From Aplectana chamaeleonis (Eukaryota; Nematoda; Chromadorea; Rhabditida; Cosmocercidae), in NCBI GenBank assembly GCA_029168955.1, contig JAPDOI010000368.1:310001-374000 (forward strand): 64,000 bases of DNA, read 5' to 3'. Of the stretch, positions 1 to 10,500 are shown piece after piece. The first letter of the stretch is position 1, and each line of letters begins with the position of its first letter. The notes beneath the pieces are model-generated. The model made no database searches and was not told the origin of the DNA. It saw nothing but the letters and a program-made list of their open reading frames with translations. The position numbers were made by a program, and so were the translations under genes.

Positions 1-158
1 CACCATGCTTAGCTCAATTTTCGAGGGGCCATAACTCCGTTCCCAGTTCGTTCTGTACGATTTCAGAGACATCGTTGGAATCAGCGTGGGACCGTCCTCA
101 CGATAGGCAAAAAAAAAACAGGGAATCGATTCAGAGGATGGACTGTGCCTTTAAAGGC
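1..158 (-). mobile_element. TTTAAAGG family-2 element, truncated by window edge
   Basis: This is the terminal part of a short non-autonomous DNA element that runs off the left edge. Its last bases read GGACTGTGCCTTTAAAGG, matching the right end of the complete copy at 17669-17980. Internally it shares long stretches, in opposite orientation, with the copies at 46344-46837 and 60405-60897. It abuts the family-3 foldback that begins at about 150. No transposase is encoded. Confidence 0.7.
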
Positions 159-791
159 AGCATACATGTTCAGAAACATGGTTGAGATAACAGCATAAAT
201 AGGATTGCCTGGCTCTACCATGTCGTCAACTTCATTTGAAGCGCTGAAAACCATCCAGGTTGACAGATTTCGAGCATTTCTTCGTCTCGAGCCTGTGGAA
301 CCCCACCCTACGAATAACAGAATGAAGAGTGGAGCATGTGAAAGCAATAGATAACTTAGAGTGATCGCACTATCAAATGAGAGTCTACCAGAGAAACGGT
401 TTGATTCAATTCGAATATAATATGTCTGCTTACTGGATGAAATGCTCCATTTTATAAGCCAGCCCGAGTAGATGGGTTTTCTTGAAAGTGGATGGGAATT
501 AATCGGTATGTAAACAAGTTATATACAGGGAAATCAAGCTGTTTCTCTCGTAGACTCTCATTTGATAGGGCTATCACTCTAGATCATCAAATGCTTCCAC
601 ATGCCTCACTCTTCATTCTGTTATTCGAAGGGGTGGGGTTCCACAGGCATTCGAGACGGGAATGCTCGAATTCTGTCAACCTGGATGGTTTTCAGCGCTT
701 CAAACGCCGTTGACGACATGGTAGGGGCAGGGCGGTTCTATTTATGCTGTTATCTCAGCCATGTTTGTGAGCGGGTATGCTGCCTTTGAAG
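150..791. mobile_element. TTTAAAGG family-3 foldback element
   Basis: The first ~270 bp, starting TTAAAGGCAGCATACATG, return inverted in the last ~270 bp, ending CATGCTGCCTTT-like, around a short centre near 470. Other copies are at 17971-18609 and 53684-54360, with a relic near 30085-30182. Apparent small ORFs inside are by-products of the palindrome. The element would form a long hairpin and has no coding capacity. Confidence 0.8.
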
Positions 792-980
792 GCAGTGTTC
801 ACGATAGAATGAATGGCCGCGCTGGCTGATCATTGCTTTTGATTATGAATGATGATTAGAGAATGACAATCTCTTCCATTGGCTAGAGCAAGCTAAAGTA
901 TTCTCTATCATCATCTGTAGTTGAGGATAATGAACAGCCATCCCGCCTGTTCATTTTATCGTGAACACCGCCTTTAGGCA
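784..980. mobile_element. TTTAAAGG family-4 MITE, ~200 bp
   Basis: The element starts AAGGCAGTGTTCACGATA and ends with the inverted counterpart TATCGTGAACACCGCCTTT, so it has terminal inverted repeats of ~20-25 bp. A near-identical copy lies at 18602-18800. It shares its left terminal palindrome with the right end of the adjacent family-3 element. Confidence 0.75.
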
Positions 981-1797
981 GTTAAGGGCAATATTTCAAA
1001 TTGCATTGCGGAGAGCCGTCGAAAATAACGCGCTCCAAAGCCAAAGCGAGCCACGTCGGTGACCTTGGAGCGCGGAAGCCGCGGATCTTCGGATGGGAGC
1101 AAGGCAAAACTACACTTTCCGAGGCTCATGAGTAAGGCACGGAGTGCAGTGTTTATGAAATGAGAAATTTAACATAAAACTTTCCACCGCAAAAACTAAA
1201 TTTTTTGGCAATCTGGGGACATTAAAGATTTGGACATTTTTCAAGAATTTCGGCGTTCAAGTGGGGGATTGCGTAGCCGCCGGGGTCTGCATGACCTTGC
1301 TCCCAGATTGGTGTGATCTTCATATCGATAAAAATTTAGCTAATTTGATAATTTTGGAAATGAACTAATTTCATATTTTGAACGAATTTTCAATGTTTTC
1401 TTTAGTATAACTCTACGCTATTAATTTTTGCAATTTTTTTACCGCTGAATATCGACATTTGGCTCGTTGGTTGGTGTGGGCTGCGTCCCCCTCCATTTCC
1501 GACACTTGAAACTGCGGCCCCCTGAATATCACAGCGTGAGCCTAACTTTGCTGTACACAAAGACGCGCCAGTGTTCACAGGTCCGCAGCGACCGCATGGT
1601 CTGCTCTACCCAGTGCCAGGTGATCGACTGTGCCCGTGGATGCCTACTTCTTTTTAGAACATAGAGACATTTTCCATCGCCTTCAACATCTTGTGGATGC
1701 CGTGTTGTTGTCTCTGACTTTGCGAATATTTCTGACAAGATCCAATGAAAGGAAATAGCGAAAAAATTGGATGTGGTTCCTTGCGCGTACGCCGGCC
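981..1797. other. Unassigned DNA inside the duplicated block
   Basis: No gene is seen. The segment recurs at about 18801-19628 with small differences, for example a G-run of 5 near 1263 against about 13 in the second copy. It may be the body of a larger element or old host sequence trapped between elements. Confidence 0.5.
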
Positions 1798-2265
1798 GCC
1801 TTTAAAGGCACAGGACACCCAGAAAATTATTTTTGAGTTTTTATGCTTATCTTGGAAAGGGTCATACGCTGATCACAGTGATATCTCTGAGATCGTCCAA
1901 GACCGCCTATGAACAGAGTTATGGCTCTTCAAAAATGAATAGATTTTAAGGGTGAAAAATTGGTGGACGAGTTGTCTCAGGCCTGTATCTCTTTTCATTC
2001 GCGATCGTTGCGCGAGAGCGAGCCAGGATATGGAGACAATCCAACAATGATCTGAAGAACGACGACTTGTTTGAATTCATCCATCCATCGAGCCGCTATC
2101 GAGTTCGAAGGTCTGTTAGCGGGACGGGCCTGTGGTGGTCGCTTATATCTCACTTGTTTGGAGGAATTGAGATCCTGCACTCGGCACGTGCTATACAGGA
2201 GGGTCTTCTACACAATTACATGAAAATCTCAAAATTCATATCTGAGGGTGTACTGTGTCTTTAGG
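1798..2265 (+). mobile_element. TTTAAAGG family-1 element, ~470 bp
   Basis: The left end TTTAAAGGCACAGGACACCC and the right end GGGTGTACTGTGTCTTTA are inverted repeats. Related copies lie at 19629-20121, 20784-21255, 21712-22203 and 57627-58322, with reversed relics at ~30390-30540 and ~52993-53420. There is no coding capacity. The target duplication cannot be fixed because neighbouring elements share the terminal palindrome. Confidence 0.8.
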
Positions 2266-3795
2266 AGTGCCAAACTGCAAAAAACCTTTTTCAGAGGCAT
2301 ACCGATCACTGCAAGTTCTAAGATTACAAAACCAAGTCATATCAAAGCTGTAGCGAAAAAGTAGCCTTATTTAGACATATGAACCAGTGGAGATTTTGTT
2401 TATATAGGCCCACTTTTCGTCGGTTGGTTGGCTGATGGTAATAATTGGGACAGGAAAATTATCAGTTCTGCAAACACTTTGTCCGACTTTTTAAAAGTTG
2501 AACAATATTCAAGGCGGTCATTAAAGGCAGTGGTCAATGATATCTTCGATTTCGAGATCATTAGCTGAAATGAAAGGTTGACTTAATGGCAGACCTGGGT
2601 TTGCTAGGAAATGGTGTAAAGATGGAAAAATTTAAAATCTTCGAAGGCAACGATTGAAACCTCATTCAATTTTTCACCAGAATTCCAAGGGTTACAGGCC
2701 CATTGCAACAACAGTGTGGGAAGCCGGCTCAAAACGAGCCACCACTAATATACGGCCCGAAACTTGAACGTGGTGTACTCGCTCCACCCTTTCCTCGGTA
2801 GCCACAGGAGGTGAGTGGGGCGAGTAAACCACACTCAAGTTTTGGGACAAATTTGTTGTTGTGCTCTATGCCGACATTGTGGCTGCATTGGCCACGTGCC
2901 GGCTTGTGGGCCGAATACGTAGAATGGAAAGAGCCCAAGAGCAGTCCAGCTGGCATCGCATCGCGGCGCTCCAGCGACGAAGTCAGCGCAGCAGACCTAC
3001 CGTCGCGCTCGTCGCATGTACATACCAGTAAAACGCCCCTCATTCTGTGCATTCGATCAGCATGCCCCTCAGAGCTCTTGATTTGAAAATCTGAAGGCTG
3101 CTTTTATCGTGAGCGCTGCGTTCAACTAAACTTGTCTCACTCCATTCCTGTAGCTTCGCAAGGGTAACCATTCAATCGTAGTGTGAAATGAGCGAAATTG
3201 AAATCCTTGAGCCTACTTCTTGCTACTAACAGTAAAATTTGTGACTCGGTTATAACCTAAACCGCGCGCTGCTAATCGCGGTGTGAACTGTCTGGCCATC
3301 AATTCCGACCAATCATCTCGTATTAACCCTTCTATTCGCACCTGATTGTGGTACCTGTATCATCCACACTCTTTCGGTCGGCGCACACTCCCATCGCAAC
3401 AAGCTTGCTTACGGCTTGCTGATCTTCCCCGGATCGACTAGGCTGGGACGCGCTGGCCGCAGGCTCCTTTCAGAAAATCCTTTGCGGACAAGTAACACTT
3501 TGCGCTGCTCAAGAAGACGCCCATCTTTTGAATCTCTAGCATTGATTTGTACGCAAACTTCAAATGGAGAGGAATTAACAGAATTATCGCCGGCGATGGA
3601 GAAGCTTACAGCCGTGTTGGTCTTGGTAGTGACTCCTGTTAACCTGAGGCTTTCAAGCAGCATCTGATTAATATGACTTTTCTTCCTGTGAAGGCCATTG
3701 AAACGTCAGGCTCATAGTAACTGGCAGATATTGCATGGAATACGACACGACTAACAAGAAAGGGTTGCCTACATCAGATAGAGTTTCGTAAAGTT
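2266..3795. other. Unassigned intergenic DNA
   Basis: No ORF with recognisable domain content is seen. A remnant of the TTTAAAGG termini (TTAAAGGCAG) occurs near 2522. A short hairpin at 2758-2846 is listed separately. The remaining sequence looks like unconstrained intergenic DNA. Confidence 0.5.
2758..2846. repeat. Short inverted repeat (~32 bp arms)
   Basis: CGAAACTTGAACGTGGTGTA at 2758 returns inverted near 2846 as TACTCGCC...CACTCAAGTTTTG, with a few mismatches and a ~24 bp loop. No further copies were noticed in the window. Confidence 0.6.
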
Positions 3796-4207
3796 TTTTA
3801 ATATGTTCTAGGGGGAGGGCAGTTTTCCAATATCCCATACATAAAAATCTACTAAATGCCTCAGGCAGACCCTAAAAAGGTCCAAATTGGAACAAGGCCA
3901 GAACGGCTCGGCCAAAGTGAGTAGAGCTGATTTAACGATTGAATTACCTTTGTGTATGTTCAGAACAGATCAGAAATTGGGCAACAATGCATAGTTTCTG
4001 ATCTAATCAGAATCAATACACCAAAATTTTCTACATCTATTTTGAACACATCTAAAGGTAATTCAATCGTTAAATCGGCTCTACTCTCTTCGGCCGAACC
4101 GTTTTGGCCTTGATCAGATTTTCACCTTTTTAGTGACTGCCTGAGGGTTCAGCAGACTCTGAGCTTGGTATACTGGAACACTGTGCTTCCCCTAGAACAT
4201 ATTAAAA
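3796..4207. mobile_element. Foldback MITE, ~412 bp
   Basis: TTTTAATATGTTCTAGGGG at the left is mirrored by CCCCTAGAACATATTAAAA at the right. The dyad continues inward through CCTCAGGCAG, AAAAAGGT, the CGGCTCGGCC/GGCCGAACCG pair, and TTTAACGATTGAATTACCTT against AAGGTAATTCAATCGTTAAA. The whole element is therefore one imperfect hairpin. TA-rich flanks would suit a Tc1/mariner-type mobiliser, which is inference only. Confidence 0.8.
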
Positions 4208-5189
4208 TTGCATCCCGAAACTCCATCTGAAGTTGGCAACCCTTCCTTCTACGCAAATGTTGGTGTATTATAGCATAAACAGATTTTGCCGTTTGCTGTT
4301 TTGCCATTTGCCGTTTGCCGGTCATTTTTGGGGTTTGCCGTTGCCGTTGCTGTTTGCCGAATATTGAAATTCCTTTGCCGCACACCCCTGGTACATATAC
4401 TATAAAAGAAGTGAAATTAACTGCCGTTGATCGAGAGCGTGTGCGGGCGTACATATGCTGCGTCTCTTTTCTCCCCACACTTTCTCGCTGTTCCTACCCT
4501 CAATCCGGACAAGCACGCGGGGAACAAACAGAATTCGATTTTGAAATGGGAAACATACATATAATTAAACGTGGCCGTTATGCTTGAGCACACCGACTAT
4601 TCAAATGCTCCGGAAAATTTGAATTTTCGCCTCCATTTCAAAATGTATTCAAACTGTTCTAGTTTCCGAGCATTGCTTCAGGGTGAAGGCTCTCTCAATT
4701 AACGGGAGAGTGGACTTATACCTTACATGAAACTAAAACTATCGGTTTTTCCTAAAATATTCAAATATTCGAATAATTTCGAATAATTGTGAATTGGAAC
4801 TATGAATGGCCGGAAGTCTATGATTGTGGTAACGTTCAGCCTAGACTTGTTAAAGAAAACAAGAAAGCTTGAAGGAGAATGTGGAATTGAGGAGAAAATT
4901 TCAATTATTCGATTATTCGAATATTCGAAATGCCCAGTTTAGTGGTCGCCGATATCCAGAAGCGGAAAAACTGTGAAATGTGAGTGATTATCTCCAGATT
5001 AGGTAGAGGAGGAGATGGGAGTACGCGCCGGAATATTTTCCCTGTCACCCCTTCGGCAACGTCTCTAAGAGGGGAAAAATCTCGGCCAATTGACCGACGG
5101 ACTGCAAAACCCCGCCCGTACTCCAACCTCCTCTTGTGCCCCAGAATTTTAGTTTCTGATTACCAGCTGTAGGATTGTCATGGCACCAC
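4208..5189. other. Unassigned DNA with a TTTGCCG simple-repeat patch
   Basis: At 4285-4385 degenerate TTTGCCG and TTGCCG units repeat. Around 4420-4490 a stretch with CGTTGATCGAGAGCGTGTGC and TATGCTGCGT is recognisably similar to 29265-29330, indicating a dispersed repeat. TTCGAATATTCGAA-like palindromes lie near 4760-4790 and 4905-4930. No gene is supported. Confidence 0.5.
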
Positions 5190-7019
5190 TACAATACTCG
5201 CCCTAATTTACTCAAAGAAGTCGCGAAAGTCGCGAAATCGCGACTTTTGCGACTTTTCGCCATAACTCGTTTCTTTCTCCGTTTTTCCCCATAGTGTGTG
5301 GTACCATTCGAATGTGCACGTCGCCCTCTATCCGATTCAATGAAAAAGTTTTGAGAAAGTCCGTTTTCGTACTGCTCGCCTACTTGAAGTACCTGAGGTG
5401 AGCCATAAACGGGCGCGCCCGAGATAATTACTCTCCTCTCGACGAACGCATGCAGCTCACGAGAAGTCGCCAGAGTCAGTCTCTAACGTTCTTTCGTAGA
5501 AACATTGTAAATAGAGATTGGCAGAAGTAATTGTTTCACGGAAAGAACTCGAATTCACTCGCTTTGAGGTTTCCATTTTGAAATGTAACGGCCTTTTCTA
5601 AATTCAATTGAGGGGCTGCAGACTTGTCACCGCGCGATTTCCGCTAATTTGAATTTCGCAAACTTCCCATTTCAGGCTCAATGCGAACTTCTTGGCTTTT
5701 TTATTAGCTATTTACACTTATGTATGCATAAAAATTAACCGAATTTAATTCTAATTTTTTCGGTTTTTTTTAATATTCAATTTCTTTGAGATTTGAATTC
5801 GAGTTCAATTCAAAAGTTTTGCATCCGATTCTATTTTTAACGTTGGAAATGTATTCAAAGTTCAAAAACTCTGGATTTGATTTGAAATTAATTGTGGTTT
5901 TGAACTTCCAATTTTTTTCCAATTTTTGATTTGATTTTGTTTTTGTTTTGGGAAACTCTTGCTTATTTAGAGTTTTGGGAGCTCGGTTATATATTCAATT
6001 TTTGAGACTACAAATTCATTCAAATTTCAGCAATTTGGAATGTAATTCTTTTTTTTCTGATTTTTGAATTCGATATTTTTTTCTTATCTATTTCAGGTTT
6101 CCAAATCCACTCCACGCGGGTAATACCAGTGCTTATCCACTTCATTAAAATCATCAACTGAATTTAATAACAAATTGTTCCGTTTTTTGTCTCAGAAAAA
6201 CTTGTCTCAGAATCTGGTAATTTGATTTTTATACAAAAAAACCGCGGATGATTCGATTTTTTAACATTGGGAAACTATTCGAATTTCAAAAAATCTGAAT
6301 AAATTCGAATTTACGTCTGATTTTTCAAGTCTATTTTTTTCAATTTCTCAAATTTATTTCGAATTTTATTTTTTTCATTCCACTTTTTTTCAAGTTAATT
6401 TCAACTTTATTTTCAACCTCGAAATCCAAATTTGTTTTTGATTTGAAAATTCTCTTCATTTTTTTCTGATTTTCAAATTTATTTCAGGCTTTTTATAGGT
6501 CTCTTGACTGCTTCAAGTTTTGAAAAATCGGCAGTTGATTCAAATTTTCAACATCGCAAACTGATTCGAATCTTAAAATTCTGAATTTAACTCAAAATTA
6601 TTTCGGATTTTTGAATTCCGATTTGCTTTTGCAAATTGTTTAATTTATTTAAGAGTTCGAAAATCTATATATTTCAAATTTTGATAATCTGAGTTTGATT
6701 AAAATTTTAAAACGTAAAATTTAAAACGAACTTTAAAATTCCGGAATGTCCAAATTTTTGAATTTAATCAAAATTTCGGATGTAGTTCAAATTCTGAGAG
6801 TGAAACAAACTTTTCAGCATTTGTAAACATTGTTGAAAAACAAAAAAGCGAACTCCTGTAGAATTTATTATTTTTCATCGCATTATTAAATCATAATAAA
6901 TGTATTCTATATTTTGTTTTCTTTTATTTCTTTATAATTGTAAATTTTTCAATGTTACCCATTTATTGATTTTATCATAATTATGAAATAAATACAATTT
7001 TCTTGAATACTTTGTTGAA

Positions 7020-8460
7020 GCCACTGGTAGATCCAAAAAGCATCCAGAATCGCAGAAGTTCTAAGATTTCAGAAGCTCTAGGGTTTTTACGAGTGGTGGT
7101 GTACAGGTTTGGAGCCTTGCCAACGCTGGACCTGTGCGTGACCCTTCACCCCTCGCATGCCGTCCGATTTACCAAAGCAGGCTGGCCTTCTCCGCCGCCA
7201 CTGACCAACACATATCCACTGACCAACATTGGACGGCCCACACGAGACCGAAATATGGAAGAATCTTCAATAAATATACGTTCCCACCCACTCAGCGGTC
7301 TAAATATAGACGACTTCGCGGAAATTTCGAACCTTTTTCTGACTTCAAAAATAATAATTTTTAGAATTCACGAAATTTTTATCAAAAATTATTCGATATT
7401 AAATTTTCCTAATGTATGTTTTTTTTGTCTGTGGAAATTGCTAATTTTTTCATTCATCATATCTACTATATTAATTATATTTTAAAGCATTATTCACTAA
7501 TTTCTTGAAAATGTATTTCACCATTTTATTAGAGTCACTTAAAGATCCAAAATGCATCTAGAATCGCAGAAATTCCAAGATTTCAGAAGCTCTAGGGTTT
7601 TTACGAGTGGTGGTTTACAGATTTGGAGCCTTGCCAACGCTGGACCTGTGCGTGACCCTTCACCCCTCGCATGCCGCCCGATTTACCAAAGCAGGCTGGC
7701 CTTCTCCGCCGCCACTGACCAACACATATCCACTGACCAACATTGGACGGCCCACACGAGACCGAAATATGGAAGAATCTTCAATAAATATACGTTCCCA
7801 TACACTCTGCGGTCAAAATATAGACGACTTCGCGGAAATTCTCGAACCTTTTCTGGACTTCAAAAATAATAATTTTAGAATTCACGAAATTTTTATCAAA
7901 AATTATTCCATATTAAATTTTCCTAATGTATGTTTTTTTTGTCTGTGAAAATTGCTAATTTTTTCATTCATCATATCTACTATATTAACTATATTTTAAA
8001 GCATTATTCACTAATTTCTTGAGAATGTATTTCACCATTTTATTAGAGTCATTTAAAGATCCAAAAATGCATACTACAATCGCAGAAATTCCAAGATTTC
8101 AGAAGCTCTAGGGTTTTTACGAGTGGTGGTTTACAGATTTGGAGCCTTGCCAACGCTGGACCTGTGCGTGACCCTTCACCCCTCGCATGCCGTCCGATTT
8201 ACCAAAGCAGGCTGGCCTTCTCCGCCGCCACTGACCAACACATATCCACTGACCAACATTGGACGGCCCACACGAGACCGAAATATGGAAGAATCTTCAA
8301 TAAATATACGTTCCCATACACTCTGCGGTCAAAATATAGACGAGTTCAAGAAATTGTGGAGCTTTTTTTTAATTTAAAAAAAATAATTTTTACACTATTT
8401 ATAAATATTTTATCAAAATCTATTTTGATCTTCAAAATCAAACATTTGAAATTTTAGAAA
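7020..8460 (+). repeat. Left-arm array, three ~512 bp tandem repeats
   Basis: The landmark AGATCCAAA(A)(A/T)GCAT recurs near 7030, 7543 and 8057. Each unit has a GC-rich core of ~230 bp (for example 7090-7320) in which TGGACCTGTGCGTGACCC, CAGGCTGGCCTTCTCCGCC and GGAAGAATCTTCAATAAATA are almost unchanged, inside AT-rich flanks. Two overlapping reading frames stay open through the core in every unit. That is what a nearly identical short GC-rich block gives by chance and is not evidence of a protein. Confidence 0.8.
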
Positions 8461-9059
8461 ATTAGGATAGAAAAATAGTGTAATCAGACCCACCTTGCAT
8501 TTAGATTTTCCTTGGTAGAAAATGGGAATATATAGCACCATACTGCTGATCAGAAAAAGGTTTCATATGTTCATGGAAACATGAAAACTCTCATGGATCG
8601 GCAAATCGGTGCATCTGGGAGCAGCATTGATCAGGAGAAGTACCGTGGGGAGAAGATGAAGTCATTGTGATAGTATAAAAACTTCGGGGGTGTAGCGCTG
8701 AATAATGCAGAATTTGCAGCGGGGACCACGCTAAATGGGAGCTCTAGCAAATGAGGCACTCTGACGTTACTCCCATTCTGATCTGCGCTCAAATTAACAC
8801 TCGATGTGGTGGTGTTTGAGGGGCAAATTAGGCCAAGAGAACCTCTAATTGACTCTCGCCGAGAGTTAGTTTCATTGTAGTTACCAAGTTATCAGGTTTG
8901 ATAGAAAACTCACATAGAGTTTTTGATAGAAAGATTTTCAAAATCAAAATCAAGATTATTGTTGAAATGATTTTAGAAAAAATTGAAATTTGAATGTAAA
9001 TTCGTTTTCATGTGTAACTATTTTTATGTGCTATGAATAATTCAAACTGAAGCAACATA
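8461..9059. other. Central spacer of the giant foldback
   Basis: About 600 bp of single-copy sequence separates the two arms. It has no ORF of note. CTCTCGCCGAGAG is a small dyad near 8857. If the element ever carried a transposase it is not here now. Confidence 0.6.
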
Positions 9060-10500
9060 GAGGATCTTCTGCAAATCTAGATGCATTTGGATCTATAAAT
9101 CGCTTTAATAAAGTAATAAATAAGTTTTTTCAAAATATTTTTTTAATAAATAAAGGCTTGCAGAATACTGGATTTGTCTATATTTAGACCGCTGAGTGGG
9201 TGGGAACGTATATTTATTGAAGATTCTTCCATATTTCGGTCTCGTGTGGGCCGTCCAATGTTGGTCAGTGGATATGTGTTGGTCAGTGGCGGCGGAGAAG
9301 GCCAGCCTGCTTTGGTAAATCGGACGGCATGCGAGGGGTGAAGGGTCACGCACAGGTCCAGCGTTGGCAAGGCTCCAAACCTGTACACCACCACTCGTAA
9401 AAACCCTAGAGCTTCTGAAATCTTGGAATTTCTGCGATTCTAGATGCACTTTGGATCTTTAAGTGACTCTAATAAAATGTTGAAATACATTTTCAAGAAA
9501 TTAGTGACTAATGCTTTAAAATATAATTAATGTAGCAGATACGATGAATGAAAAAATTAGCAAGTCCCACAGAAAAAAAAACATACATTAAGAAAATTTA
9601 ATATGGAATAAATTTTGATAAAAATTTCGTGAATTCTGAAAATTATTATTTTTGAAGTGAGAAAGAGGTTCGAAATTTCCGCCAAGTCGTCTATATTTAG
9701 ACCGCTGAGTGGGTGGGAACGTATATTTATTGAAGATTCTTCCATATTTCGGTCTCGTGTGGGCCGTCCAATGTTTGTCAGTGGATATGTGTTGGTCAGT
9801 GGCGGCGGAGAAGGCCAGCCTGCTTTGGTAAATCGGACGGCATGCGAGGGGTGAAGGGTCACGCACAGGTCCAGCGTTGGCAAGGCTCCAAACCTGTACA
9901 CCACCACTCGTAAAAACCCTAGAGCTTCTGAAATCTTGGAATTTCTGCGATTCTAGATGCATTTTGGATCTTTAAGTGACTCTAATAAAATGGTGAAATA
10001 CATTTTCAAGAAATTAGTGAATAATGCTTTAAAATATAATTAATATAGTAGATATGATGAATGAAAAAATTAGCAATTCCCACAGAAAAAAAACATACAT
10101 TAAGAAAATTTAATATGGAATAAATTTTGATAAAAATTTCGTGAGTTCTGAAAATTATTATTTTTGAAGTGAGAAAGAGGTTCGAAATTTCCGCCAAGTC
10201 GTCTATATTTAGACCGCTGAGTGGGTGGGAACGTATATTTATTGAAGATTCTTCCATATTTCGGTCTCGTGTGGGCCGTCCAATGTTTGTCAGTGGATAT
10301 GTGTTGGTCAGTGGCGGCGGAGAAGGCCAGCCTGCTTTGGTAAATCGGACGGCATGCGAGGGGTGAAGGGTTACGCACAGGTCCAGCGTTGGCAAGGCTC
10401 CAAACCTGTACACCACCACTCGTAAAAACCCTAGAGCTTCTGAAATCTTAGAACTTCTGCGATTCTGGATGCTTTTTGGATATACCAGTGGCTTCAACAA
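9060..10500 (-). repeat. Right-arm array, three ~510 bp tandem repeats
   Basis: This is the inverted counterpart of the left-arm array. The landmark ATGCA(C/T)TTTGGATCT, or its variant ATGCTTTTTGGATAT, lies near 9453, 9957 and 10469. The outermost copies of the two arms (7003-7485 and 10006-10509) are more like each other than like inner copies, as expected if the arms arose by inversion of a whole array or are kept alike by conversion. Confidence 0.8.

Larger units (their letters stand above)
1..2265. repeat. Copy 1 of a ~2 kb duplicated composite block
   Basis: Positions 1 to ~2030 match 17825 to ~19862 in direct orientation with only scattered substitutions and homopolymer-length changes. 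After ~2030 the similarity drops sharply, in the middle of a family-1 element. The block contains abutting family-2, -3, -4 and -1 elements plus ~0.8 kb of unassigned DNA (981-1797). The left end is beyond the window, so the true length is unknown. Confidence 0.85.
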
